Origin: Shewanella kaireitica
GTDB taxonomy: Bacteria; Pseudomonadota; Gammaproteobacteria; Enterobacterales; Shewanellaceae
NCBI RefSeq assembly: GCF_023284045.1
Contig: NZ_JAKIKQ010000014.1
Span: 62,001-126,000 of the forward strand
DNA length: 64,000 bases
Reading direction: 5' to 3'
The translations under genes were made by a program, and so were the position numbers. The notes under the pieces are model-generated. The model did no database searches. It was given only the letters and a program-made list of their open reading frames with translations, and was not told the origin of the DNA. Positions 44,105 to 53,908 of the stretch are shown here, piece by piece; the stretch's first letter is position 1, and each line of letters begins with the position of its first letter.

Positions 44105-45541
44105 ATGCCACTCTTTAGGAAATATTCATTTTTATGTTTGTTAGCACTGCTTTTTACTTCACTCGTTAATGCTGGAGGGCCGACCGCAAAAGTTAGAAGT
44201 GACATTCAAAAAATACCAATATTCAAGTCACGAGTTCTTATGCTTAAAGAGCCTGTACATAGAGTTTCTGTCGGTAATCCTAGTATTGCTGATATTAAGC
44301 TGTTGCCCAATGATGAGTTGTATATTTTGGGGAAACAGCTTGGCAGTACCAATATCATGATATGGGATAAGAATGAGCAACTTTCGAAGATAATGGATAT
44401 CGAGGTTACCCATGATCTTAATGGATTGAAAACTAGATTACATGAGTTTTTGCCAACTGAGAAGCTGGGTGTTCAGACTTCACAAGGACAACTACTTTTA
44501 AGTGGTCAAGCTTCTAACCTGCAAAAAATGAATACAGCAGTAGAATTAGCGCAAGGATATGCAGAGGCCGCTGCCGGAGGAACCGCTCCAAGCCGTGTAT
44601 TAAATATGATGACTATTGGTGGCGATCACCAAGTGATGTTAGAAGTCGTTGTAGCAGAAGTTCAGCGTAATGTTGCTCGCCAATTTGACTCCAAGTTCTT
44701 TATTTTCAATCAGGGGGACAATCTTGCGGGTGGTGTTATTGGCGGTGGAGGTGGTTTTGACCCTGGTGGAATTGGAGGTGTAGACGGCAAGGGGCTTTTT
44801 GCCCAGTATGTGAATGGTGATCTTTTAATGAACTTTGCGCTGGATGTTGCTAAGCAAAATGGACTTGCAAAAGTGTTGGCTGAGCCCAATGTGACCGCAA
44901 TGAGCGGGCAATCTGCTGAGTTCCTATCAGGTGGTGAATTTCCTATTCCTGTACCTGGAGATGATGGCAACACAACGGTTCAGTACCGTGATTATGGCGT
45001 AGGTGTTAAATTTGTACCTACTGTTCTTGACTCAGGCCAAATTAATCTAAACCTAAATGTTGTTGTGAGTGAGATTAGTACAGCAAATGGTTTCTCAATT
45101 TCAGGTAATACGTCTAGCTCTTTAATTGTTCCCTCACTAACTAAAAGAAGTACAGCAACCACAGTTGAATTAGCTGATGGGCAAACTATTGCCATTAGTG
45201 GATTAATCAGTGACACATTAAGAGAAAATATTGATAAGTTACCTGGACTTGGCGACGTCCCCGTTCTGGGACAATTGTTTACCAGTAAAAGTTTTCAAAA
45301 TGGTCAAAGTGAGCTGGTCATTCTGGTCACACCTCGATTAGTCAGGCCATTCAATAGAAAAGACATATCGCTACCAACAGATGGATTTGTATTGCCCTCT
45401 GACGTCGAATTCTATTTGTTAGGTAAGTTATCGCACAAAGAAAAAAACGAAGGTACTAGCGATACTCCATATCAACCAGCAGAATCAGATGCAAAACTAG
45501 ATGATACCGGCACTCAACAGAAGTATGGGCATTCACTTTAG
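44105..45541 (+). CDS. cpaC: Tad secretin CpaC/RcpA
   Basis: 478 residues: a signal peptide (cleaved near VNAGG), an RcpA-type N-terminal domain (VHRVSVGNPSIADI, GSTNIMIWD), a BON-like segment, then the secretin domain with VMLEVVVAEVQR, LAEPNVTAMSGQSAEFLSGG and VGVKFVPTVL. It forms the outer-membrane pore for the Flp fibre. An insertion rich in glycine (about 205-225) lies before the secretin core. The Shine-Dalgarno is AGGAG. Confidence 0.94.
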   Translation: MPLFRKYSFLCLLALLFTSLVNAGGPTAKVRSDIQKIPIFKSRVLMLKEPVHRVSVGNPSIADIKLLPNDELYILGKQLGSTNIMIWDKNEQLSKIMDIEVTHDLNGLKTRLHEFLPTEKLGVQTSQGQLLLSGQASNLQKMNTAVELAQGYAEAAAGGTAPSRVLNMMTIGGDHQVMLEVVVAEVQRNVARQFDSKFFIFNQGDNLAGGVIGGGGGFDPGGIGGVDGKGLFAQYVNGDLLMNFALDVAKQNGLAKVLAEPNVTAMSGQSAEFLSGGEFPIPVPGDDGNTTVQYRDYGVGVKFVPTVLDSGQINLNLNVVVSEISTANGFSISGNTSSSLIVPSLTKRSTATTVELADGQTIAISGLISDTLRENIDKLPGLGDVPVLGQLFTSKSFQNGQSELVILVTPRLVRPFNRKDISLPTDGFVLPSDVEFYLLGKLSHKEKNEGTSDTPYQPAESDAKLDDTGTQQKYGHSL

Positions 45542-45557
45542 AATTGGAGAAAATATT

Positions 45558-45848
45558 ATGAAATTAAAATCTGAAGGTTTTGCTCGGTTAACAATGTTTA
45601 TTTCAGGGTTAATCATTACCACAGGCTGTACTCAAGTTAATGATTTTCCTATGGGTGAGAGTCATTACCAGATTAAGCAAGTACAAATATTGGATCCGGA
45701 TGCAGCAGAAAAAAACGACGGTATTATACTTAGTCTTGAAGGCAACTATGGTCGTAAGGTAATGCAGTCTTATAGAAATAGCTCTGTTGCACCTCAATCG
45801 TCCAAAAGTATGGGCTCGGTTACAGCGGGTAGTTCGAGCAGCAATTGA
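45558..45848 (+). CDS. Small Tad-locus lipoprotein (RcpB/CpaD position)
   Basis: 96 residues with a signal peptide and lipobox IITTGC (C24). The start is ATG 45558 with GGAGA upstream; a longer frame overlapping the secretin gene is unlikely. The C-terminal third is rich in serine. It occupies the place of CpaD/RcpB, the outer-membrane lipoprotein partner of the secretin, but I see no clear CpaD motif, so a pilotin-like role is inferred from position only. Confidence 0.7.
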   Translation: MKLKSEGFARLTMFISGLIITTGCTQVNDFPMGESHYQIKQVQILDPDAAEKNDGIILSLEGNYGRKVMQSYRNSSVAPQSSKSMGSVTAGSSSSN

Positions 45849-45862
45849 ACTAGAGGCGGGTT

Positions 45863-47197
45863 ATGCGTGATTTAAAGCGTTTTCGCAAACCAATAATTCA
45901 AACTAAGAACAAGTTTCAATCCGGAGCTATTCTGGTCATGTTCACTATCGGTATCTTTGCCATTGTCGCATTTGCGGCACTTGCATTAGATGGTGGACAC
46001 ATGTTGTTAAGCAAAGGGCGCTTACAAAATGCTGTAGATGCAGCGGCTTTGAGTGCTGCAAAAGTCTTGCAAGATGGCGCAACATTATACGAAGCAAGAG
46101 AAGCCGCTTACGAAATCTTAGTTCAGAATCTAAACTTTAGTGAAAATGGCGAATTAAAAACCGCAGCCTCACTTGTAACACCTGATTTCAATGAAACTCA
46201 AGTAACTAGCCATCTTCAGATCGAATTCTCACAACTACCAGACCCTTTTACCGCCGTGCTCCTTGAAGGCAGTGAATACGTAAGAGTTAAGGTTGAAGAT
46301 GTACCTTTATCAAACTTTTTAGCAGACATATTAAATTTTAGTAAACATATTCGAGCCTCTGCTGTTGCGGGTCGAAGTCAAGACTTACTGTGTGTTAATA
46401 AAGTTGTACCTTTATTAGTCTGTGGTGATCCTGGTTCATCTGCGGAAGATAACTACGGATTGGCAACAGGGCTGCATGTTATGAAAGTCGGATCTGGCGC
46501 ACCAAGTGCTAATGGTGCCGGTAACTTTCAGCTAATTAGTCTTAACGGAGATCGTGGCGGTAGTGACTTACGCGATGCTTTCTCTGGAACATATTCACCG
46601 GATCAGTGTGTCGGCGCCGGAATTACTGCAACGACCAAAACGGGTAATACTGTGGGCCCGGCTGCACAGGGGATGAATACCCGATTTGGTGAGTGGGGGC
46701 AAGCAGGTACCAATAGTGTCGATAATCCAAGAGACACCAATATATGCGAAGGAACTCCAGTAACAATAGGCGAAGTGCAATCAGAAGTTGACGGCGTACC
46801 AGTTGTTGACGATAAAGGAAAACCTGTGATGGAAACTATCATTACCAACTCTGATGGTGCGTACTCATGGAGTCAGTATGACAGTGATAATCATTCTGAA
46901 ACGCCACAGGCTTGCGCGACTACCTCTGATCCTAATGCTTTAGCTAACAGAAGAGAGTTAAATGTAGTTGTTGGGGTTTGTGACCCAAATCAAAATGGTT
47001 CTTATGATATCGATATTATTGGAACGGCATGTTTTTTTCTTACTCAGCAGGTGGGCGGCAATGGTCAAAGTTCCTACATCGTTGGGGAGTTTTTAAGTAT
47101 CTGTAAGAATACAGGTACTGCTTCTTTAGACCCCGCTTATGTAGGCGATAGTTCAACCATCGTTTTATACTGGGATCCAGATAGCCCAGACTCCTAG
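45863..47197 (+). CDS. tadG: TadG-like pilus assembly protein
   Basis: 444 residues. The N-terminal Tad domain (GAILVMFTIGIFAIVAFAAL then LDGGHMLLSKGRLQNAVDAA) is a membrane helix followed by the conserved G-[HR]-x-[ML]-x(4)-x-L-Q-x-A-x-D-A-A pattern of TadG proteins. The long C-terminal part is periplasmic, rich in Gly/Asn/Asp, and has several cysteines. It lacks a clear von Willebrand factor A domain. The Shine-Dalgarno is GAGGCGGG. Followed by two TadE/TadF pseudopilin genes. Confidence 0.87.
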   Translation: MRDLKRFRKPIIQTKNKFQSGAILVMFTIGIFAIVAFAALALDGGHMLLSKGRLQNAVDAAALSAAKVLQDGATLYEAREAAYEILVQNLNFSENGELKTAASLVTPDFNETQVTSHLQIEFSQLPDPFTAVLLEGSEYVRVKVEDVPLSNFLADILNFSKHIRASAVAGRSQDLLCVNKVVPLLVCGDPGSSAEDNYGLATGLHVMKVGSGAPSANGAGNFQLISLNGDRGGSDLRDAFSGTYSPDQCVGAGITATTKTGNTVGPAAQGMNTRFGEWGQAGTNSVDNPRDTNICEGTPVTIGEVQSEVDGVPVVDDKGKPVMETIITNSDGAYSWSQYDSDNHSETPQACATTSDPNALANRRELNVVVGVCDPNQNGSYDIDIIGTACFFLTQQVGGNGQSSYIVGEFLSICKNTGTASLDPAYVGDSSTIVLYWDPDSPDS

Positions 47198-47207
47198 GGA
47201 CATTGAG

Positions 47208-47687
47208 ATGAGAACACGAAGAAATTATACAGAACAATCTGGGGTCGCAGCCGTTGAGTTTACGTTACTTATCCCTATTTTCCTGTTGTTAATATTTATT
47301 ACCGCAGAGTTAGGGCGGGGTATATATCAATATAGTCATTTGACAAGAATGGTCAGAGATGCTGGTCGGCACCTATCTCAAACAGTTATCACTACGGGTA
47401 ATGGAATCCCCTCTACATTGACTGATGCTAACTGTGACGGATGTATCTCAGATACGAAGCACCTGTTAGTTTACGGCGCTAATACAGGAAGCAGCGCGCT
47501 ACTGTCCGGAATTAGTATCACCGATGTCAGCATTGCAGAAATGCCCGCTGATAGTGGCATCATGGTTATTACTGTTGACTATGATTGGACGCCAATATTT
47601 TTTGATAAGTTACAAGGTTTTGGTTTTGGTGATGGAATTGATTTAAGTTTTAATTTGAGTGCTAAATATGCAATGAGGGCAATATGA
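47208..47687 (+). CDS. tadE: TadE/TadF-family pseudopilin
   Basis: 159 residues with the TadE-like N-terminus SGVAAVEFTLLIPIFLLLIF: a glycine before the VAAVEF segment is a prepilin-type cleavage site, with the characteristic Glu in the helix. A pair of cysteines (NCDGC) is present. It is a minor pilin-like component. The stop overlaps the next start by four bases (ATGA). Assignment of E versus F between the pair is by order only. Confidence 0.85.
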   Translation: MRTRRNYTEQSGVAAVEFTLLIPIFLLLIFITAELGRGIYQYSHLTRMVRDAGRHLSQTVITTGNGIPSTLTDANCDGCISDTKHLLVYGANTGSSALLSGISITDVSIAEMPADSGIMVITVDYDWTPIFFDKLQGFGFGDGIDLSFNLSAKYAMRAI

Positions 47688-48130
47688 AGCGTGTTCGTGG
47701 ACTCTATGCGGTTGAATTTTCTATCGTGGCGAGTGTTTTCTTTTTGCTTTTATTTAGTGCTATAGAAGTGGGAAGACTGCTTTACACCTATAATGTACTG
47801 CATGAAGCAGCACGAAGGGCTGCTAGAGTCGCAGTTGTGTGTTTAATTACTGATGACACTCGCAACTTGGGTCTTTTCAATGGAGCATCCTTGGTTCCAA
47901 ATTTAAATGTAGCTAACTTAAAGATTAGTTACTTAGATATTGATGGTACAGCGTCAACAGACTTAACCTATGGCAGTGACATTAAATTAGTCAGGGCTGA
48001 AATTATAAACTATCAACATCAGTTCATAGTCCCAGGGCTTTTTATTACTCTTAATTCTCCAATATTTTCTTCGACCTTGCCTAGAGAAAGTTTAGGTGTG
48101 TTCAAAGGTGGCTCTACCAACTGCAGTTGA
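47684..48130 (+). CDS. tadF: TadE/TadF-family pseudopilin
   Basis: 148 residues. RGLYAVEFSIVASVFFLLLFSAIEVGRLLY is the pseudopilin helix (quoted in parts: GLYAVEF, FFLLLFS, IEVGRLLY), followed by HEAARRAARVA, typical for TadE-like proteins. It is translationally coupled to the preceding gene. There are 83 bases before the next gene, whose Shine-Dalgarno is unusually strong. Confidence 0.83.
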   Translation: MKRVRGLYAVEFSIVASVFFLLLFSAIEVGRLLYTYNVLHEAARRAARVAVVCLITDDTRNLGLFNGASLVPNLNVANLKISYLDIDGTASTDLTYGSDIKLVRAEIINYQHQFIVPGLFITLNSPIFSSTLPRESLGVFKGGSTNCS

Positions 48131-48213
48131 TTTTTTATCTAAATAAAATCATAACTTAGAAAATAATAGCTATAGTCAATGTAAGTGAATTTAATTAGGG
48201 AGGCAGGAGGCAG

Positions 48214-49446
48214 ATGGACAATCCGCTAGAACTTTGCGTTGCGAATATTAATGGTGAGCCTAAATCAGTGACGCCTATGCTATTACCTTTTCCTGTTAAT
48301 GCAATTGTTGCGGTTAAAGATCTTTCAAACTTAGAACCATCGGTATCTCTACTTAGCGAAATAGAGCGTTTGTCTTGCTCTGCGAATTCCTATTTAGAAG
48401 AGCTTAAAAATGATCCGAATAATGATATCAACCTAATACTGTTACATTTACCTAATGATGAACGTGAAGCAAAACAGGCGCTCGGTTACGCAGCTAACTA
48501 TGGTGCTGATATTATTTTGTTAGGCAAAGATACACCGCCAAGTATTTTACGGTTGGCTTTTCAGTATAAGGTAAGTGACTTTATTGCCAATGACGCGCCT
48601 ATAGAAGAGATATATGGAGCAATATTAAAGGTTTCAAATCGCTTAATAGATGAGGCTGAACTTGCACCTGTTTTAGCCGTCGTGAATGGAAAAGCGGGTT
48701 CAGGGGCAAGTTTCATTGCTGCAAGTATAGCGAGCGTAGCAGCACAAAGAGAAAGTTACGATGTCTGCTTACTCGATACCGATCTGCATCATGGTTCTTT
48801 AGCTCATATTTTAGGTATGGAGTCTAATTATTCTATCTGTGATGTTCTTTGGTCATTAGAAGAGCTGGATGAGGTTGCCCTGAAAAGCACTATGACAACC
48901 CATAAAAATTTGAATTTATTGACATCCAAACCGTTTGAGTTGCTTTCTATGAACAGTGAACTGGATCTCAGTAAAACGACTGATTTAGTCAGAAAGTGCC
49001 GTCAATATTATAAGCAAGTTATATTGGATTTTTCTAGAGGCCCGGAGCTATGGAACGAGAATCTGTTACTCGATGCTAAAATTTTAGTTATTACTCAGCA
49101 AAATATTATGCACTTGCGCCAAACTAAAGATTTAATTAAACAATTAACCAATCAAATGGGGATCGCCCGCGATAATATAAACTTGGTAGTTAACCGGTAT
49201 GACAAGCAATCGGATATTAAAATCGCTGACGTAAAACAAACTATTGGCATTGACTCGGTTTTTACTATTGTTAATGACTACAAGTTATCGAGCGAATGCG
49301 TTGAAATAGGACAATCAATAACTGAAATAGCTAAGAAACAGAAGATGTTACAAGATATTCAGTATCTAGTAACTAAGTTAATGCCGCTTGATAAAGTAGA
49401 AAGTATAAAAAAGGCGGGTTTTTGGGGGCGATTACTAGGAAAATGA
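48214..49446 (+). CDS. cpaE: TadZ/CpaE ParA-like localisation protein
   Basis: 410 residues: an N-terminal response-regulator-like domain (about 25-150) and a C-terminal ParA/MinD-type ATPase domain (about 150-400). The deviant P-loop reads GKAGSGAS (159-166), where the usual catalytic lysine before the final Ser/Thr is alanine. LLDTDLHHGSLAHIL is the switch region. TadZ proteins place the Tad machine at a pole. The altered P-loop suggests weak or no ATP hydrolysis. The ribosome-binding region GGGAGGCAGGAGG has two overlapping Shine-Dalgarno sequences. Confidence 0.88.
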   Translation: MDNPLELCVANINGEPKSVTPMLLPFPVNAIVAVKDLSNLEPSVSLLSEIERLSCSANSYLEELKNDPNNDINLILLHLPNDEREAKQALGYAANYGADIILLGKDTPPSILRLAFQYKVSDFIANDAPIEEIYGAILKVSNRLIDEAELAPVLAVVNGKAGSGASFIAASIASVAAQRESYDVCLLDTDLHHGSLAHILGMESNYSICDVLWSLEELDEVALKSTMTTHKNLNLLTSKPFELLSMNSELDLSKTTDLVRKCRQYYKQVILDFSRGPELWNENLLLDAKILVITQQNIMHLRQTKDLIKQLTNQMGIARDNINLVVNRYDKQSDIKIADVKQTIGIDSVFTIVNDYKLSSECVEIGQSITEIAKKQKMLQDIQYLVTKLMPLDKVESIKKAGFWGRLLGK

Positions 49447-49447
49447 T

Positions 49448-50779
49448 ATGGATATTAATCAGCATAATGGGAACGAGTCTTCTGAATTTCAACCACTAAG
49501 CCAAGAAGAACAAGATATTAAAATTCAGCTCTATGACAAATTATTAAGTGTAATGGATTTGTCGCTGATTGAAACGGTTTCAAAAGAACAAGCAGAAATT
49601 CAAATTAGTCAGATTTGCGACAAAATCTTGTCGGACATGCGCCTACCATTGAATCTTTCATCAAGAAAGCGCTTGATAAAGCTCATCATCGATGAAGTTC
49701 TTGGGCTTGGTCCGCTTGAAATACTACTTGCTGACCCGTCTATATCCGACATATTGGTCAATTCTTATGATCGTGTTTATGTAGAAAGAAAGGGTAAACT
49801 GCAGCCGGTTAACATTAAATTCCATAGCAATGCCCATCTACTAAATATTATTGATCGTATTGTATCGAGTGTCGGTAGACGCATTGATGAGTCCTCACCG
49901 ATGGTGGATGCTCGTCTTGCTGATGGTTCGCGAGTCAACGCAATTATTCCACCATTAGCTTTAGATGGCCCATCATTATCTATTCGACGCTTTGCCGTCG
50001 ATAAGCTAAATGCAAAACAACTTATAGACATAGGTTCGGTCACGGAAGAAATGATTGAATTGTTGCAAGGCAGCGTAAAAGGCAAGCTGAATATTTTGGT
50101 TTCAGGCGGTACCGGTAGTGGAAAAACGACCCTGCTAAATATGCTGTCGGGCTATATTCCATCCGATGAGCGCATCGTCACCATTGAAGATTCAGCAGAA
50201 TTACAGTTACAACAGCCTCATACCGTGAGATTAGAAACACGACCACAAAATATAGAAGGAAAAGGTGAGGTTTCGCAGCGAGACCTGGTGAAAAACTGTC
50301 TGCGTATGAGACCTGACCGTATCGTTATTGGTGAGGTTCGTGGTGGTGAGGCTCTCGATATGCTTACAGCGATGAACACAGGCCATGAAGGCTCGTTAAC
50401 AACACTCCATGCAAACAGTCCTAGAGACGCTTTAGGTCGCTTGGAGTATATGGTTTGTATGGCAGGTTTTGATATGCCCGTAAGCAACATACGTACTCAA
50501 GTCGCTTCTGCAATAGACCTTGTCGTACAGCTAGAGCGTCAGGAAGATGGGCGACGTCGTGTTACTAGTATTCAAGAGATCAATGGCATGGAGGGAGAGA
50601 TTATAACGATGTCTGAAATTTTCAGATTTAGTCGAACCGGTATGAAGGAAGGTGGAGAGATTGTTGGAGAATTTGAAGCGACAGGCGTAATTCCAGGCTT
50701 CCATAGTAAGTTAAAACAGCATGGTATAGAGCTTCCTTATAATCTATTTAACTGTGGCGATCCATTTGCTGAATTTTAG
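49448..50779 (+). CDS. tadA: Tad secretion ATPase TadA/CpaF
   Basis: 443-residue hexameric motor of the GspE/VirB11 superfamily that powers Flp assembly. Walker A GGTGSGKTTLLNML is at about 220-233. The Asp box (IVTIEDSAELQL), Walker B (RIVIGEVRGGEALD) and His box (GHEGSLTTLHANSP) are all intact. It begins one base after the cpaE stop. Confidence 0.95.
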   Translation: MDINQHNGNESSEFQPLSQEEQDIKIQLYDKLLSVMDLSLIETVSKEQAEIQISQICDKILSDMRLPLNLSSRKRLIKLIIDEVLGLGPLEILLADPSISDILVNSYDRVYVERKGKLQPVNIKFHSNAHLLNIIDRIVSSVGRRIDESSPMVDARLADGSRVNAIIPPLALDGPSLSIRRFAVDKLNAKQLIDIGSVTEEMIELLQGSVKGKLNILVSGGTGSGKTTLLNMLSGYIPSDERIVTIEDSAELQLQQPHTVRLETRPQNIEGKGEVSQRDLVKNCLRMRPDRIVIGEVRGGEALDMLTAMNTGHEGSLTTLHANSPRDALGRLEYMVCMAGFDMPVSNIRTQVASAIDLVVQLERQEDGRRRVTSIQEINGMEGEIITMSEIFRFSRTGMKEGGEIVGEFEATGVIPGFHSKLKQHGIELPYNLFNCGDPFAEF

Positions 50780-50790
50780 GAGGCTAATTT

Positions 50791-51768
50791 ATGTTTTCAA
50801 ATGAAGTTATCTTTCTTGGTCTTATTTTTATTGCGGTAATCTTTTTGTCCCAAGCACTTTTTTTACCTGTCTATAGCCCACAACGTGCCAATACCGCGTT
50901 AGTAAGAAAACGCTTAAAAAGTTTATCTGAAGACGGTGAAAATACAACCTTTGAAACTTCGCTGTTGCGGAAAAGCCGGTTGGCAAAACTAGGGAGTGTT
51001 GGGCGTTATTTAGAAAGCTTTCAATTTATAGAGAATTTAAGTTATCGACTCGAACTCGCAGATTACAAATTACTAGGGCATCAGTTCCTTTTTTTAGCCT
51101 TAGTCACCGCGTCCATTACTTCAGTTGGAGCTTGGCTTTATTTAGGTGAGATAGTGGCAGGCGTTTTCGTATTTGCGTTGGTTCTTTTCTTATTTAATTT
51201 TAAGCTGGTGCGGGATACCAATAAGCGTATGGACAAAATTGAAGAAAGTTTTCCAGATGCCTTGGACGTATTAAGACGAGCGTTACAGGCGGGGTATTCT
51301 TTTTCTGACGCCGTAAAATTGGTAACAGAAGAGATGGAGGGACCTCTAGCGAAAGAGTTTAGCTTGATGTTTGCCAACATCAACTACAGTAAAGATACCA
51401 AGCGAGCACTGCTCAGTTTTATTGAGCGTGTGCCAAGTGTTTCAGCTATGGCATTTGCCAGTGCCGTTATGGTTCAAAAAGAGACCGGAGGTAACCTTGC
51501 CGAAAATATTCAAAATCTTGCAAGGGTGATAAGGCTGAGGTTTACTTTTAGACGAAGAGTTAGAACTTTGTCAGCGGAAGGGCGCTTGTCTGCTTGGATC
51601 CTAATCTTGCTACCCTTTGTTCTATTTGCTGTGATCTATCTACAAACCCCTGGCTACGTGGGAGAGCTAACAGGCACGGAAGAGGGGCACAAATTGTTGA
51701 TGTGGGGGGCTATTGGTATGTTCGTCGGTGGCTTTTGGATTAGTAAAATTATAAGGATTGATATGTAA
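50791..51768 (+). CDS. tadB: Tad platform protein TadB (T2SS F family)
   Basis: 325 residues with N-terminal, central and C-terminal membrane segments and one GspF-like domain (about 160-290: FPDALDVLRRALQAGYSFSDAV, MVQKETGGNLAENIQNLA). It is an inner-membrane platform partner of TadA. The Shine-Dalgarno is AGGAGG. Confidence 0.92.
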   Translation: MFSNEVIFLGLIFIAVIFLSQALFLPVYSPQRANTALVRKRLKSLSEDGENTTFETSLLRKSRLAKLGSVGRYLESFQFIENLSYRLELADYKLLGHQFLFLALVTASITSVGAWLYLGEIVAGVFVFALVLFLFNFKLVRDTNKRMDKIEESFPDALDVLRRALQAGYSFSDAVKLVTEEMEGPLAKEFSLMFANINYSKDTKRALLSFIERVPSVSAMAFASAVMVQKETGGNLAENIQNLARVIRLRFTFRRRVRTLSAEGRLSAWILILLPFVLFAVIYLQTPGYVGELTGTEEGHKLLMWGAIGMFVGGFWISKIIRIDM

Positions 51769-51769
51769 T

Positions 51770-52738
51770 ATGGAATTCTTAATAGGCTTACTTGGACAGT
51801 TTTTTGATGATCCACAACACGTTGAATGGGTTATATACATAGTAGCTGGAATTGCTGGGGTTACTCTAGCAATATCAATTTCATACTTCATTAGTGGGGT
51901 TTACTCTCCGCTAAGAAAGCGTTTGAAAAAATTAAATGAAAGTGATGTTAGTGCCAGTACTAGCGGTGATGCAGTTTCCGAAACCCTAGAACATGGAATT
52001 GGGGAAATGGCAAAAAAGCCATTTTTGAACTTTTCTAATCATGAAACGAGAAGACTGTTAATTCACGCTGGATTTCACTCTGAAAATTCGTTAGCTATCT
52101 TCAATGCTGCTCGTTTACTGCTTTTGCTACTTGGTGCTGTAATTTCAGTTGTCATTCTTAACATATTCCCCAAAATCGCGGGCATCTGGATCGTTTACAT
52201 ATTCTGTTTGTTCATTGGTGGTGCGTTCATTTTGCCCTCAATGATTCTACAATCTTTAGCCAACCGAAGAATGCGACTACTTAGGGTCGGTTTTCCAGAT
52301 GCATTAGATCTGCTTGTTGTGTGTTGCGAAGCCGGACTCGGATTAATGGCCGCTCTGCAGCGTGTAGCCAAAGAACTTGCTTTTAGTCATCCAAGTCTCG
52401 CCAGTGAGCTAGATTTGGTCTGCAGTAAGGTACGCGCAGGTTTAACGATTAAAGTGGCTCTACAAGAGTTCACAGATAGAACAGGTTTGGAAGATATTAA
52501 AGGACTTAATTCTGCAATTTCGCAAAGCATGCGTTTAGGTACTGGTATTGCAGAAACCCTTAGGGTTTTTTCTGACGAATATCGAGATAAGCGCTTACAG
52601 GCGGCTGAAGAACAAGCTGCTAAGCTAGCCGTTAAGATGATATTTCCCATGATGTGCTGTATATGGCCTTCATTTTTTATTGTTGCGGTAGGGCCTGCGG
52701 TGCTGAAAGTGATGAAAGTTTGGGGACAAGCATTCTAA
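51770..52738 (+). CDS. tadC: Tad platform protein TadC (T2SS F family)
   Basis: About 322 residues with a GspF-like domain (FPDALDLLVVCCEAGLGLMAAL, MRLGTGIAETLRVFSDEYRDKR) and the usual C-terminal membrane helix. It pairs with TadB. The start chosen is ATG 51770, one base after the tadB stop; an upstream in-frame TTG at 51758 would overlap tadB and has no ribosome-binding site at the right distance. Confidence 0.92.
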   Translation: MEFLIGLLGQFFDDPQHVEWVIYIVAGIAGVTLAISISYFISGVYSPLRKRLKKLNESDVSASTSGDAVSETLEHGIGEMAKKPFLNFSNHETRRLLIHAGFHSENSLAIFNAARLLLLLLGAVISVVILNIFPKIAGIWIVYIFCLFIGGAFILPSMILQSLANRRMRLLRVGFPDALDLLVVCCEAGLGLMAALQRVAKELAFSHPSLASELDLVCSKVRAGLTIKVALQEFTDRTGLEDIKGLNSAISQSMRLGTGIAETLRVFSDEYRDKRLQAAEEQAAKLAVKMIFPMMCCIWPSFFIVAVGPAVLKVMKVWGQAF

Positions 52739-52773
52739 AAGAATCTTCACTACGGTGAAGTATAAGGATAAAT

Positions 52774-53805
52774 ATGATGGCTGTTGAAGGTTCTTTTAAA
52801 CGTTCATTGATCTTTTTATTGATGCTCCTGCTGCTGAGTGGTCTTACTGCCTGTTCCTCAACCACACCAGAGGAACCACAAGAGATCAAAGCTCCTAATA
52901 GACAAGACTTACTTGATGCGGGTGCCTTATCTTCTATTACTTCAGACTTTGAAGCGCCACAGACTGAAGCTGAAGCCTTAATGAAAGCGCGCAAAGAGGA
53001 ACAATCTGGAAATCTTGAAAAAGCACTGTATGCATACATCCAAGCATTAGATTTTAACGCTGAAAATGCAGAAACTTTTTATCACATAGGTAGGATCCAC
53101 ACTATGCGTGGTAATCCTGAGATTGCCTTTAGAGCCTATAACGAAGCTTTAGCTTTAGACCCAAATCTCATTATGGTGCATGCAGATCTGGGAGTGGTGA
53201 GCATGGATAAACGCCAATATAGAGAAGCGAGAATACACCTGACTAAAGCCATTGAGCTTGATCAAAAGCGGTTAGCATCAGTTTCAGTTAGTCGTATGAT
53301 TGGCAGCTTTTATGTTCCTGACCGAGACTCGCCAGCAAGAGTATACAACGCAATCGCAATTCTTGATGATGTTCAGAACGAGCATGAAAGCGCGCGTGAG
53401 TATTTTCGTTTACTGCTAGAGTTGCAACCTCATTCAGCAATATTAATCTCTAACCTAGGATATTCTTATTATCTGACAGGGGAGTTAACGAGTGCAGAAA
53501 GTTATTTAAGGCAGGCGATTAGAGAAGATCAAAACCTAGATCGTGCTTGGACTAACCTTGGTTTGGTTTATGTTCGAAAAGGTTTATATAAAAGAGCACT
53601 AGCAACATTTGAACAAGCGATGGAGCCGGCTGACGCTTTGAATGACCTTGGATATTTTCTTATGTTAGAAGGGAAGTATCAACAAGCAATAGAGCTGTTC
53701 GAAAGAGCGATTGATACCTCGCCGAGTTACTTTGAGCAAGCACAGAAGAACTTAAAAAGGGCCAAAGCTGAGCTATCAGACGAATTTAGGCATGCCACAA
53801 ACTAA
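52774..53805 (+). CDS. tadD: Tad-locus TPR lipoprotein (TadD-like)
   Basis: 343 residues with a signal peptide and lipobox LTACSS (C27). Tetratricopeptide repeats run from about 70 to 320: AEALMKARKEEQSGNLEKAL, NAETFYHIGRIHTMRGNPEIA, DRAWTNLGLVYVRKGLYKRA. TadD proteins are required for pilus assembly, probably in secretin assembly. It is the last gene of the Tad operon and precedes a strong terminator. Confidence 0.88.
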   Translation: MMAVEGSFKRSLIFLLMLLLLSGLTACSSTTPEEPQEIKAPNRQDLLDAGALSSITSDFEAPQTEAEALMKARKEEQSGNLEKALYAYIQALDFNAENAETFYHIGRIHTMRGNPEIAFRAYNEALALDPNLIMVHADLGVVSMDKRQYREARIHLTKAIELDQKRLASVSVSRMIGSFYVPDRDSPARVYNAIAILDDVQNEHESAREYFRLLLELQPHSAILISNLGYSYYLTGELTSAESYLRQAIREDQNLDRAWTNLGLVYVRKGLYKRALATFEQAMEPADALNDLGYFLMLEGKYQQAIELFERAIDTSPSYFEQAQKNLKRAKAELSDEFRHATN

Positions 53806-53859
53806 GGCTAAAGATAGACAAGCGTAGTTATGCTGATTGGTTTTAGACCCTCTAATAAG

Positions 53860-53891
53860 AAAAACACCATTACTCATCTAATGGTGTTTTT
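53860..53891. terminator. Bidirectional terminator, tad operon / hyp operon
   Basis: 13-bp stem AAAAACACCATTA/TAATGGTGTTTTT with a 6-base loop and T-runs on both strands, between the convergent tadD and hypA genes. Confidence 0.92.
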
Positions 53892-53908
53892 CTTTATGGA
53901 TACAAATT

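Noticed and set aside
51758..51769. A TTG start for tadC that overlaps tadB.
   Set aside because: No ribosome-binding site at proper spacing; ATG 51770 begins right after the tadB stop.
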